DNA of 64,000 nt from Stutzerimonas stutzeri RCH2 (GTDB lineage Bacteria; Pseudomonadota; Gammaproteobacteria; Pseudomonadales; Pseudomonadaceae): NCBI RefSeq assembly GCF_000327065.1, contig NC_019936.1:496001-560000 (forward strand). The letters run 5' to 3'. How positions within the stretch are numbered: the stretch's first letter is position 1; every line of letters starts with the position of its first letter. The translations under genes were made by a program, and so were the position numbers. The notes below the pieces were generated by a model, which had not been told where the DNA came from, did no database searches, and saw only the letters and a program-made list of their open reading frames with translations. Positions 7,624-16,531 of the stretch are shown here, piece after piece.

Positions 7624-9065
7624 AGCCGTCCGATTTGGCCCGCGCAGGGCGACAGCCGGCCTGCCCCGCGCAAGTCGAGTTACCCGGCGGTGGGGTTCTC
7701 GATATTGGCTGCTGGCTGCGCATCCTGCCCGGACAGCGCTACGTCGGCCGAGCACTTTGGAACGGCCGCCAGGTCCTGGCCAAGCTGATGGTGGGCGGCA
7801 AAGCGCAGCGTCATCATCTGCGTGAGATGGCTGGCGCGCAGCTGCTGGCGGACCAACAGTTGCCTACGCCGTCACTGGTCGCCCAGGGTTGGCAGGAGGG
7901 CGAAGGTGGCTGGTTGCTATTCGACTGGCTCGATTCCTCCGAAAGCCTGTGGGATGCCTGGCGCTCGGTAGAGGCCGAGCATGCCCTCTCGGATGGGCAG
8001 CGAGACGTACTCGGTGAGGCGCTTGAACTGATCGCCAGGATGCATGCGCAAGGCCTCTGGCAGGCGGATCTGCACCTGGACAATCTGCTCAGGGCCGACG
8101 GGCGGCTCTATGTGGTCGACGGTGGCGGCGTGAGGGCAGAGACACCCGGGCAGCCTTTGTCTCGCGAGCAGGTGCTGGAGAATCTCGGGGTCTTCTTCGC
8201 GCAGCTACCGGCCGAAATCGAGCCGTTCATCGAAGAGCTGCTGGTGCACTACCTGCTCGCTAACAGCGAGCATGCGTTGCCATTGGAGGCGTTGCTCAAG
8301 GAAATCCGCAAGACCCGCGCTTGGCGTCTGAATGATTACCTCAAAAAGGTCGCTCGCGATTGCAGTCTCTTCAGCGCGCGTATCGGTGCGTTCGGTGCGC
8401 AGGTCATCAGGCGCGATGAGGAAGCAGGCTTGCAGGTCGTGCTTGCCGACCCGGATGCGTTCATCGCCAAGGGCAAACTGTTCAAGACCGGCGGCGCAGC
8501 CACCGTTGCGCAATGCGAACTGGACAGCCGCGCACTGCTGATCAAGCGCTACAACATCAAGAATCCATTGCATTGGCTCAAGCGCTTCTGGCGGCCGAGC
8601 CGTGCCTGGCACAGCTGGGTCGAGGGCAATCGGCTCGACTTTCTCGGAATTGCCACTCCGCGATTGCTGGCGGTCATCGAGCGACGCTGGCTGTGGATGC
8701 GCGGGCCGGCATGGCTGATTACCGAATTGCTGCGCGGAGAAGATATAATCGCGCGCTTTCAGCCATACCTGAATGATTGTCCGCCCGAGGAGGAGCTGTT
8801 CGCCCTCGATCGGCTGTTCGCAGCGCTGATTCGCGAACGTATCAGTCATGGCGACCTGAAAGGGCACAATGTGTTCTGGGAGCAAGGCCGCTGGGCACTC
8901 ATCGATCTCGATGCGGTTCAGCAACATGGCAGCGATGCCAGCTTCGCCCGGGCTTATGCCAAGGACCGTGCACGTTTTCTGCGCAACTGGCCGGCTGACA
9001 GCGCACTACATCGACTGCTTGACCAACGTTTACCCGCGGTGCCCGGCACCAGCATCGAAGATTAA
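7620..9065 (+). CDS. Tandem two-domain LPS kinase-like protein
   Basis: This 481-residue protein contains two kinase-like halves. The first has QADLHLDNLL near residues 155-164 followed by LYVVDGGGVR. The second has the lysine segment ALLIKRYNIKN near 303-313, HGDLKGHNVFW near 409-419 and WALIDLDAV. Both halves keep the catalytic Asp, Asn and metal Asp. It corresponds by position to PA5006. The start at ATG 7620 overlaps the preceding stop (ATGA). A role in phosphorylating core sugars is inferred from family and operon; which half is active cannot be told. A 12-bp gap leads to the carbamoyltransferase. Confidence 0.8.
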   Translation: MKPSDLARAGRQPACPAQVELPGGGVLDIGCWLRILPGQRYVGRALWNGRQVLAKLMVGGKAQRHHLREMAGAQLLADQQLPTPSLVAQGWQEGEGGWLLFDWLDSSESLWDAWRSVEAEHALSDGQRDVLGEALELIARMHAQGLWQADLHLDNLLRADGRLYVVDGGGVRAETPGQPLSREQVLENLGVFFAQLPAEIEPFIEELLVHYLLANSEHALPLEALLKEIRKTRAWRLNDYLKKVARDCSLFSARIGAFGAQVIRRDEEAGLQVVLADPDAFIAKGKLFKTGGAATVAQCELDSRALLIKRYNIKNPLHWLKRFWRPSRAWHSWVEGNRLDFLGIATPRLLAVIERRWLWMRGPAWLITELLRGEDIIARFQPYLNDCPPEEELFALDRLFAALIRERISHGDLKGHNVFWEQGRWALIDLDAVQQHGSDASFARAYAKDRARFLRNWPADSALHRLLDQRLPAVPGTSIED

Positions 9066-9077
9066 GAGGCAATACCC

Positions 9078-10832
9078 GTGGCATTGACGATTCTTGGCCT
9101 TTCCGGCGCCCTCAGTCATGATCCTTCCGCCGCCCTGTACATCGACGGCAAGCTGATCGCTGCCGTCGAAGAAGAGCGCTTCGTGCGTGACAAGCATGCC
9201 AAGAACCGCATGCCGTACGAATCCGCCAAGTTCTGCCTTGAGCAGGCGGGCATCAAACCGTCCGACGTCGACGTGGTGGCGATTCCTTTCGCGCCTATCA
9301 GCATCTTCGAAAAAGCGCGCTGGCACTACGCCAAGCGCTACTGGTACGCACCGGATCGTGCGCTGGATGCCATCCTCATGGGCAACCGCCGCTACTACCG
9401 CTACAAAAAGCGCATCGAATGGTGTCTGCAGCAGCTGGGTTTCGACCTGAAAAAGGTCAAGCTGCAGCCGGTCGAGCATCACCTAGCTCATGCCTCCAGT
9501 GCCTACCATTGCTCGGGCTTCACCGAGAAGACCGCGATCCTTGGCATCGATGGCAAGGGCGAATACGCCACCACCTTCTTTGGCTGGGGCGAGAACGGCA
9601 AGATCCACAAGGTCAAGGAATTCTACGACCCGGATTCCCTGGGCGGGCTGTATGGCGCGATCACCGAATATCTCGGCTTCGAGATGCTCGATGGCGAGTT
9701 CAAGGTGATGGGCATGGCGCCCTACGGTGACGCGGCCAAGTATGATTTCTCGCGCCTGGCGACCTTCGAGAACGGCGAGCTGACCATCAATACCGAGTAC
9801 GCCAACGTCATCGGCTTCCGCCGCTACAAGGAGAAGGGCAAGGGCTACTACTTCTCGCCCAAGCTGATCGAGTGGCTGGGGCCCAAGCGCGAAGGCGATA
9901 TCGCCGACGATCCCTACATCCATTACGCGGCCGCCATGCAGGCGCTGTTCGAAAAGCTCGCGCTGCAGATGATGGATTACTACCTGGGGGGCATCATCCG
10001 CGAGACCGGCAAGATTGCATTCGCCGGCGGTTGCGCGCTGAACGTCAAGCTCAACCAGAAGATCATCGCCCGTGACGAGGTCAAAGAGCTGTTCGTTCAG
10101 CCAGCCTCTGGTGACGCCGGTACTGCGGTTGGTGCTGCGGCTTATGTATCGGTCCAGCGCGGCGTGCCGGTGGAGAAGATGGAGCATGTTTATCTCGGTC
10201 CGTCGTACTCCAACGAGGATGTCATCGCTGCCTGTGCTAAGCACCCGAACAAGCCGGTGTTCAAGCAGATCACCAATACACCTGAGCGCATCGCCCGGAT
10301 CATGGCCGACGGCAACCCCGTGGCCTGGTTCCAGGGCCGCATGGAATTCGGTCCGCGTGCGCTGGGTGGTCGCTCGATCATCGGCTGCCCGAGCGTGCCG
10401 GGCGTGGCCGATCGCATCAACGAACAGATCAAGTTCCGCGAGCGTTGGAGACCCTTCTGCCCGTCGATGCTCGATACCGTGGCGCCGCAGATGCTCAAGG
10501 TCGACCATCCGAGCCCGTTCATGACATTCACCTTCGAGGTCAACGAAGGCTGGAAGGAGCGTGTCGGCGAGGTGGTCCATGAAGACGGCACCTCTCGCGC
10601 CCAGGTTCTCGAGCGCCGGCACAACCCACGCTGGTACGACCTGATGCTGGAGCTGGAAAAGCTGACGGGCAATGGTGTGTCGCTGAACACATCGCTCAAC
10701 CGCCGCGGCGAACCGATGATCTGCTCGCCGACCGACGCGCTGAACATGTTCTATGGCTCGGATCTGCAGTACCTGATCATGGAGGACATCCTCGTGGTCA
10801 AGGACGGCAAGGACTGGTATGACAACAATTGA
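9078..10832 (+). CDS. wapO: LPS core O-carbamoyltransferase (NodU/CmcH family)
   Basis: This 584-residue carbamoyltransferase has an N-terminal YrdC/Kae1-like ASKHA domain (LGLSGALSHDPSAALYIDG, HHLAHASSAYH near 134-144, LGIDGKGEYATT) and a C-terminal carbamoyl-phosphate domain (GRMEFGPRALGGRSI near 417-431, SLNTSLNRRGEP). It matches PA5005, which carbamoylates heptose II of the P. aeruginosa core. The GTG start at 9078 gives the conserved ALTILGLSGALSHD; the ribosome site AAGAGG is 8 bp upstream. The 3' end overlaps wapH by 14 bp. The symbol is used by homology. Confidence 0.88.
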   Translation: MALTILGLSGALSHDPSAALYIDGKLIAAVEEERFVRDKHAKNRMPYESAKFCLEQAGIKPSDVDVVAIPFAPISIFEKARWHYAKRYWYAPDRALDAILMGNRRYYRYKKRIEWCLQQLGFDLKKVKLQPVEHHLAHASSAYHCSGFTEKTAILGIDGKGEYATTFFGWGENGKIHKVKEFYDPDSLGGLYGAITEYLGFEMLDGEFKVMGMAPYGDAAKYDFSRLATFENGELTINTEYANVIGFRRYKEKGKGYYFSPKLIEWLGPKREGDIADDPYIHYAAAMQALFEKLALQMMDYYLGGIIRETGKIAFAGGCALNVKLNQKIIARDEVKELFVQPASGDAGTAVGAAAYVSVQRGVPVEKMEHVYLGPSYSNEDVIAACAKHPNKPVFKQITNTPERIARIMADGNPVAWFQGRMEFGPRALGGRSIIGCPSVPGVADRINEQIKFRERWRPFCPSMLDTVAPQMLKVDHPSPFMTFTFEVNEGWKERVGEVVHEDGTSRAQVLERRHNPRWYDLMLELEKLTGNGVSLNTSLNRRGEPMICSPTDALNMFYGSDLQYLIMEDILVVKDGKDWYDNN

Positions 10833-11952
10833 ACGGCTGCCTGATCAGACGCGGCGATGGGTGCTGCAGTTCTGCCATGGCTATGACGGCCCGTTTCTGG
10901 ACTGTGCGCGGCAGTACGCCGCGCTGTTCAAGGGTACGACCTACAAGGTCTGCACCGTCTACCTGACCGGCGAGCCGAGCGTCGAGGTCGAGCGCGGGTC
11001 GGCCTCCGACGAGGTGATCTTCCTCGACTACTCCAGCGCCCAGGTGCGTGGCCTTAAACTGAGGGCGATCCGCGATTTGCGCAGGATCGCTGTTTCGCGC
11101 GACTTCGCCCTGTGCGTCGCCCACCGCTTCAAGCCGATCTACGTCGCGCTGCTCGGCAGCAACCTGCCGGTGATCGGCGTTCATCACGCTTTCGGTGACT
11201 ACAAGCGTCGTTCCCGACAGATTTTCGCCAATTTCTTTCGCAAGCGCCTGGCGCTGCTCGGTGTCTCCAACGCCGTACGCGACGATATGCGCGCCTGCCT
11301 GCCCGCCTGGCCGGCCGATCGCATCGAAACCCTCTATAACCGCATCGATGTCGAGGCCGTGCAGGCCGAGCAGGTATCCCGCGAGGTCGCGCGCGACCAT
11401 CTGTGTCTGCCCCAAGATGCCTGGGTAGTCGGCAACGTCGGCCGCCTGCACCCGGACAAGGATCAGGCGACCCTGATTTGCGGCTTCGCCCAGGCCCTGC
11501 CGCAGATGCCGGTGGGCAGCCTGCTTGCGATCATGGGTAGCGGCAAGCTGGAAGGCTCGTTGAGAGCGCTGGCTGCCGAGCTCGGGGTAACGGAGTCGGT
11601 GCGCTTTCTCGGCCAGATGCCCAACGGCCGGCGCTACTTCAAGGCGTTCGACCTGTTCGTATTGACCTCCGACCACGAGCCGTTCGGCATGGTGCTGCTG
11701 GAAGCGATGGCGGCCGGCGTTCCGGTGGTCGGCACCGACTGCGGCGGCGGGCGCGAGGTCGTGCAGGGCGCTGGCGAGTTGTTTCCGCGCGGCGATGCCA
11801 GCGCCCTGGCCGAGGTACTGCAGCGTCAGGCGCAGATCGTTGATCTGCCGGCACTGCGCGAGCGCATGCAGACGCACCTGCAGCAGCGCTTCTCCGACCC
11901 GGTGGTACGCGAACGCTTCTGGTCGCTGTCCCTGCTCGCCATGCTGAGCTGA
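10819..11952 (+). CDS. wapH: LPS outer-core glycosyltransferase (GT4)
   Basis: This 377-residue GT-B enzyme is the positional homologue of PA5004 (WapH), which adds a glucose to the outer core. Residues 195-215 (WVVGNVGRLHPDKDQATLI) and 275-297 (DLFVLTSDHEPFGMVLLEAM) are GT4 donor-site signatures with the E-x7-E pair. Start at ATG 10819 lies inside the end of the carbamoyltransferase (14-bp overlap), which suggests coupling. An 11-bp gap to the next gene keeps the operon continuous. The precise sugar in this strain is not shown. Confidence 0.85.
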   Translation: MTTIERLPDQTRRWVLQFCHGYDGPFLDCARQYAALFKGTTYKVCTVYLTGEPSVEVERGSASDEVIFLDYSSAQVRGLKLRAIRDLRRIAVSRDFALCVAHRFKPIYVALLGSNLPVIGVHHAFGDYKRRSRQIFANFFRKRLALLGVSNAVRDDMRACLPAWPADRIETLYNRIDVEAVQAEQVSREVARDHLCLPQDAWVVGNVGRLHPDKDQATLICGFAQALPQMPVGSLLAIMGSGKLEGSLRALAAELGVTESVRFLGQMPNGRRYFKAFDLFVLTSDHEPFGMVLLEAMAAGVPVVGTDCGGGREVVQGAGELFPRGDASALAEVLQRQAQIVDLPALRERMQTHLQQRFSDPVVRERFWSLSLLAMLS

Positions 11953-11962
11953 GGTCGACCCG

Positions 11963-13984
11963 ATGCAGGATGCAGTTGCCAATCCTTGGGCCGCCAAGGC
12001 CCGCGCCCTGGACCGCTACCGCTGGTTGCAGCTACGCGAGCGTCACGGCCTGCTCGGCAGTGCGCTGCGCTTTGCTCGGGAGGCGCTGGGCGACTGGTGG
12101 TTCGGTGTGCGCGCCAAACGCCGTCTGGGCTCATCCATTGCGACCGAGCCTTGCGACTTTCTGATGCTGCAGTCCGCGCCCAAGGTCATCGCGTTCCAGC
12201 GCAAGAAGTTGCTGATCGAGGGGTTGCGCGGGCGTGGTCATAGCCTGGTGGAGACGGCACTGCAGGCGCCGAAGACGATTCTGCGTAAACGCCTGCTCAA
12301 GTCTCCGCCACATGCCGTGCCGACCCGCTATTTCGGCATCGCCGCCTATGCCGAATGGCTGGCGGAACACCACCAGCCGCGCATCCTGCTCAACGACCGC
12401 AACGGTAGCCTCTACGCGCCCTTCCTGCGTCTGGCGCTGAACGCTCGCGGCAGCCTGCTGGTACATCTGGCCCACGCCACCACGGTGGAGAGCTCGCGCC
12501 GGCTGGGCATGAACGACTATGACTACTACTTCCTGTTCGGCCAGAGTTCGCTGGAGGCCCTGCAGGCGCGGGCGCTGCGCTTCGGCAGTTCGACCGCGGT
12601 GCCGGCTGGCTCGCACATGATCGACAGCACTTATGACCTGCCACCGGCCGATCCGTCCTTACGGACACTGCTGATCCTCGGTGTCGGCCCCGACAAGGAA
12701 AAGGAGGCGGGTTACCAGGCGACTTATGTATTGCTGCGCGACTGGGTCTCGGTGCATCCCGAATACCAGGTGCTGGTGAAGGCTCATCCGCGCAGCCAGG
12801 TGCCGTTCTGGCGGCAGGCTGCCGCCAAGCTACCGAACCTGTGGGTGCTGCCGAAAGAGAGTACCTTGGCCGATGCGCTGGCTCAGACCTCGCTGGTTGT
12901 TAACATCATGTCGAATGCGGTGATTGAAGCCGCGCTGGCTAGGCGTCCTATTCTGTATGTCAATGCAGGGGATGACGTCGATATCTTTTCCCAGCAGCGG
13001 TTCCTAGGAAATAGAGTATCTAACCTTGAACAGCTATCCAGCGCGTTGGAACGTATGGCCGGCGACTATGCAGGCGCAGTCGAGCGAGCCGATCGCTTTG
13101 CTGAGTACCATCTTGCCCAGGGCAGTAAAGGGTTGTCGAACTGCTTGACCCTTCTTGAGCAATTGCTGGCAGGGCAAGGGTGCGAGGGTAGTGAGCTGTC
13201 GGAGTTGTTGGCTTGTGAGGCAGGGCTCCGAGGCATGCAGCAGAGAAGTGGCATGGAAGGAAGCTGTTTTGAGCGCGCTTATGTGATCAACCTCGATCAC
13301 CGGCAGGATCGCTGGCTTCAAACGGTGAAGAGCCTCCAAGCCGTGGGTATTGTGGCGGAGCGTTTTCCGGCCGTCGATGTTGCCAGATTGAAAGCCGAGG
13401 GGGATCAGCCCTCGCAGGCACTGCGTGAGTTTTTGGCACGAGTGGACGGCGCCAGTGATGCGGCTGAGCACAAACTGATGGCCACTTGGGCCTGCATGCG
13501 CAGCCACTTGGCTGTGATTCGTACGGCCAAGGCGCGTGGCCTGGATTCCGTGCTGATTCTCGAAGATGACTGCGATTTCGAGCCCTATTCGCATGCAGTA
13601 TTGAAAGGTGTGGCTAAGCAGTTGTGCGGGCGCTCTTGGCAGATGTTGTATCTGGGGGGGACGCTTAAGAAAGGTAGCCAGTGTGTCGAGTTATCGGAGA
13701 ACTTGATGAGCGTCAGTCGGGTCCGGCTGGCGCATGCCTATATGGTTCATCGCTCCCTCTATGATCGAATTCTGGAGGAAGCGCCTGCATCCGGGCTTCC
13801 GATGGACTGGTACTATTCCGAGCGTTTACAGGCGGATGTAAAGGTCTGCATGATCAAACCGGACCTTGCCTATCAGCGCCTGTTCGATATCAGTGATATC
13901 GAACAGGTGGAGCGCCGTCCCAAGTTGAAAACCCGAAGAGCGATCAAACGCTGGTTTGCCACACTCCGCTATGGTCGTGACTGA
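11963..13984 (+). CDS. Two-domain protein: GT-B-like surface-polysaccharide domain plus GT25 glycosyltransferase
   Basis: At 673 residues this looks like a fusion. Residues 1 to about 425 resemble capsule/teichoic-type GT-B proteins (LILGVGPDKEKEAGYQATY, VLVKAHPRSQVPFW, SLVVNIMSNAVIEAALARRP). Residues from about 437 form a complete GT25 (LPS glycosyltransferase) domain with AYVINLDHRQDRW, the acidic motif LILEDDCDFEP and HAYMVHRSLYD. Base composition and codon use change sharply near 12,890 (codon ~310), before the domain boundary: upstream is G/C-ending, downstream has many A/T-ending codons. It overlaps waaL by one base. Roles in outer-core or O-chain assembly are inferred; substrates are unknown. 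Confidence 0.75.
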   Translation: MQDAVANPWAAKARALDRYRWLQLRERHGLLGSALRFAREALGDWWFGVRAKRRLGSSIATEPCDFLMLQSAPKVIAFQRKKLLIEGLRGRGHSLVETALQAPKTILRKRLLKSPPHAVPTRYFGIAAYAEWLAEHHQPRILLNDRNGSLYAPFLRLALNARGSLLVHLAHATTVESSRRLGMNDYDYYFLFGQSSLEALQARALRFGSSTAVPAGSHMIDSTYDLPPADPSLRTLLILGVGPDKEKEAGYQATYVLLRDWVSVHPEYQVLVKAHPRSQVPFWRQAAAKLPNLWVLPKESTLADALAQTSLVVNIMSNAVIEAALARRPILYVNAGDDVDIFSQQRFLGNRVSNLEQLSSALERMAGDYAGAVERADRFAEYHLAQGSKGLSNCLTLLEQLLAGQGCEGSELSELLACEAGLRGMQQRSGMEGSCFERAYVINLDHRQDRWLQTVKSLQAVGIVAERFPAVDVARLKAEGDQPSQALREFLARVDGASDAAEHKLMATWACMRSHLAVIRTAKARGLDSVLILEDDCDFEPYSHAVLKGVAKQLCGRSWQMLYLGGTLKKGSQCVELSENLMSVSRVRLAHAYMVHRSLYDRILEEAPASGLPMDWYYSERLQADVKVCMIKPDLAYQRLFDISDIEQVERRPKLKTRRAIKRWFATLRYGRD

Positions 13985-15177
13985 TGTCGGGTTCTAAGCA
14001 GATTTCTTTCTCCGAACAGGAGCACTCTGTGTTGCCTGCCTGCCTGCCTGCCTGGCTGGCGCTGGGCTTCGCTTGGTTTCTATTGGGCATGATGTTTCTG
14101 CCGAGCAGCAAGTTGTATCACCAGGGCTTGATTCTGCTGTTCTGGCTGCCAGGCATGGCGGCCTGGCTGCCGGGTATCCGGGCGCGTTTGCACTGGGATC
14201 GCTGGCTGCTTGCCGGATTGTTGGCCTGCGTTGTCTGGGCCTTACTGTCCGTCAGTTGGGGGGGAGACTCGAAGCGTTTCAAAGAGATGTTCTATGTATT
14301 GCTGACCGCTCAGGCCTTCGTGGTGCTGGCAGGCTTGTATCGCGAACATATCTGGCGGCTTCTGGTTTGCTTGGCAATGATCGGCAGCCTCGGAGCACTG
14401 TGGTCGATCATTGATTTCTATCTGCTGCAGGGGCGTCCCCTAGGGAATCGACTGGTTGGCTCAGGCTTGCTCGACCATCCTATATTGGCCGCCCATCTCA
14501 TGGGGGCGCTGAGTGTCCTTCTACTCGGCCTCCGCTCCCGTTTGCCGGAGGCCTTGCCGCGCTGGACCTGGTGGGTGGCTTGCCTGGCATATTTTGCATT
14601 CATAGTGCTGACACGCAGCAAGGGGCCGTTGTTGGCACTAATTGTGGCCTGCCTGATTATTCCCATCTGTGCCCCGAGCCGGGGGCGTATTCTGCTTGCC
14701 TTGCTGCTCCTAGGTGGCGCGATCATGGCGGTATGCCTATCGTCCGAAATTCTCCTTCGCGGAGGCCTTTCCTATCGTCCCGATCTGTTGCTTGGCGCCT
14801 GGGAACGGTTTCTCCTGCACCCTTGGCTAGGGCTGGGTGTGGGGGCTAGCTATGAGCTGGAGGTGGCTGCAATTGGCGCAACCTTCGAGCATGCTCACAA
14901 TTTTTTTGCGCATCTTGCATTGCAGTTGGGGCTGCCGGGGCTAGTGCTGTGGCTATCGACTTTGCTGGTGGTGCTTTGGCGCGGATGGTCGAGCAGGGCG
15001 TCCGCCGCCGGCCTCGCACTCTGCGGTCTGCTTGGCTTTTCCGTGGTTGCGCTGATGACGGATGGCATCGGTCCCTGGGTAAAGCCGCGGGAAGAGTGGT
15101 TCACAGTCTGGTTGCCAATCTTTCTATGCCTCGCGCTTTTTGCGGGCAGGGCAGATGAGCGGAGCAGCCCTACATGA
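13984..15177 (+). CDS. waaL: O-antigen ligase (Wzy_C superfamily membrane protein)
   Basis: This 397-residue polytopic protein has about eleven hydrophobic segments and a large periplasmic loop with RPDLLLGAWERFLLHP (about 259-274) and HAHNFFAHLALQLGLPG (about 303-319), the conserved Arg and His regions of WaaL ligases. It would join undecaprenyl-linked O chains to lipid A-core in the periplasm. Position between wapH and msbA matches PA4999. The ATG at 13984 overlaps the previous stop. Five TGCC units occupy 14033-14052, early in the gene, so slippage would shift the frame. Codon use is A/T-richer than the flanking core genes. Sequence is too divergent to exclude a polymerase (Wzy) role. Confidence 0.8.
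   Translation: MSGSKQISFSEQEHSVLPACLPAWLALGFAWFLLGMMFLPSSKLYHQGLILLFWLPGMAAWLPGIRARLHWDRWLLAGLLACVVWALLSVSWGGDSKRFKEMFYVLLTAQAFVVLAGLYREHIWRLLVCLAMIGSLGALWSIIDFYLLQGRPLGNRLVGSGLLDHPILAAHLMGALSVLLLGLRSRLPEALPRWTWWVACLAYFAFIVLTRSKGPLLALIVACLIIPICAPSRGRILLALLLLGGAIMAVCLSSEILLRGGLSYRPDLLLGAWERFLLHPWLGLGVGASYELEVAAIGATFEHAHNFFAHLALQLGLPGLVLWLSTLLVVLWRGWSSRASAAGLALCGLLGFSVVALMTDGIGPWVKPREEWFTVWLPIFLCLALFAGRADERSSPT
14033..14052 (+). repeat. (TGCC)5 tetranucleotide repeat inside waaL
   Basis: Five perfect TGCC copies at 14033-14052 are followed by two TGGC copies. They encode LPACLPAWLA, about codons 17-26 of waaL. The unit is not a multiple of three, so gain or loss of one copy would shift the frame and end ligase translation early, unless a downstream start such as the Met pair near codons 36-37 is used. 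Confidence 0.9.
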
Positions 15178-15787
15178 TCAGGCTGTGCTATCCGCGTGGC
15201 AGCGACAATGTCGGTGACGAGCTGAATGCATGGCTCTGGCCTGCGTTGCTGGGTGACACTCGTAGTGACACAGATATCGAGCTGCTTGGTATAGGTACTC
15301 CGCTGAACGAGCCATTTTGTCGGCATTTGCACGCTGAGCTAAGCATTGCCGTACTGAGTGCGGGGACGGGCTATGGTGCGCCTCCGCAGTTGGATAGGCA
15401 CATGATAGTCTACGCCCTGCGCAGAGCTCGCACGTTTGCAGCTCTAGAGCTTCTATGACCCCCGGTTATGCAGAGCACCAGTCCACAGGACTCAAGCAGA
15501 TCATGAGCGGCTTGAAGGCAGCATGCGTTTCTAATGGATTTGGCAAGGTCAAATTGCGTCCAACTACACCCCCTAGCTGGCAGGCTGCAGGCGATACGGA
15601 GCGTCTGGCTATGGCCTCGCGCGTGTTGGCTGGTCGTGCTGGACAGCTGAGTGATGATCGGATCTTCCGGCATCGCGTGGCACAGCCGCTAAGTGCGGTT
15701 AATGCCTTGTGTACGGACCGTGGTGTTGCCCCGCAGCAAGGCCTGACCGGATTTGCTGGGGCTTTCTTTCGTGGAGGGCTGCAATGA
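15174..15787 (+). pseudogene. Broken polysaccharide pyruvyltransferase
   Basis: An ATG at 15174 overlaps the waaL stop and encodes MIRLCYPRGSDNVGDELNAW, the N-terminal signature of polysaccharide pyruvyltransferases, but the frame ends at 15458 after RARTFAALELL. A second frame continues to a TGA at 15785-15787. Its tail (GKVKLRPTTPPSWQAAGD, GQLSDDRIFRHRVAQPL) looks like the family's C-terminus, and its stop overlaps the next gene's ATG. The total span allows about 204 residues, against roughly 290 in intact relatives (from memory), so an internal deletion plus frameshift near 15,440 is the best explanation. The pyruvyl transfer role is presumably lost. Confidence 0.7.
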
Positions 15788-16512
15788 TCCCACGCAAGCT
15801 GCACTACTGCTGGTTCGGGGGGCGGTCGATGCCGTTGCAAGCCCAGCTGTGCATGGCGTCCTGGGCTTATAGACTGCCGGATTACGAGGTGGTGCGTTGG
15901 GACGAGCAGCGTTTCGATTCTGCGTCACACCCATTCACAGCGGCGGCATATGCAGCAGGGCGCTATGCTTTTGTCTCCGACTACGTGCGCATGCATGCCC
16001 TGTTGCACGAGGGTGGCATCTATCTGGATGTCGACGTTGAGGTTTTGGCATCGCTCGATGGGTGCTTGGACGATGATTTCTTTATTGGCCTTGAGGATCG
16101 TCAGCGGTTCGCAACATCCCTCATAGGTGCTCGGGCGGGTCATTGGTTGCCGCGTGATATGTTGGCGTACTACGACAGAACCGCGTTCGAGGTCAATCGC
16201 CTGTCTAACCTAGTCAATGTCAACGAGGTCAGCCGGCTGCTGTTGGCGCGCGGCTTTAGCGGTAGGGGAGCCGAAGAGCTGCGTGCCGGAGAGCGTGTCT
16301 ATGCCATCGGTGCCTTTGGCGCGGCGCGCCCCGAACTCGCATGTGCACCACGGGTTTTTGCCAAGCATCTGTTCGCCGGTACCTGGCGGAGCAACCGTGA
16401 TAAGAGCTGGCTCAGTCTGGGCTGGCGTCGTTTGCGCAAGCTACCCGAGACTTTTTTCATATTGGCACGCCTTGGCTGTTATCGGCTGCTGAGTCGTTTG
16501 AAAAAGAGTTAA
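15784..16512 (+). CDS. GT32-type glycosyltransferase (DXD sugar-binding family)
   Basis: This 242-residue protein starts MIPRKLHYCWFGGRSMPLQA and has FVSDYVRMHALLHEGGIYLD followed by DVDVEVLASLD near residues 80-92. This is the Gly_transf_sug (OCH1/capsular mannosyl- or galactosyltransferase) signature with its DXD metal site. ATG 15784 overlaps the broken pyruvyltransferase stop (ATGA); longer in-frame starts upstream would invade that gene. It is likely a transferase for the outer core or a surface polysaccharide. Sugar donor unknown. Composition matches the lower-GC block. It ends the forward run; a 380-bp gap follows. Confidence 0.8.
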   Translation: MIPRKLHYCWFGGRSMPLQAQLCMASWAYRLPDYEVVRWDEQRFDSASHPFTAAAYAAGRYAFVSDYVRMHALLHEGGIYLDVDVEVLASLDGCLDDDFFIGLEDRQRFATSLIGARAGHWLPRDMLAYYDRTAFEVNRLSNLVNVNEVSRLLLARGFSGRGAEELRAGERVYAIGAFGAARPELACAPRVFAKHLFAGTWRSNRDKSWLSLGWRRLRKLPETFFILARLGCYRLLSRLKKS

Positions 16513-16531
16513 CGTGGGCACTTCTTGCCGC

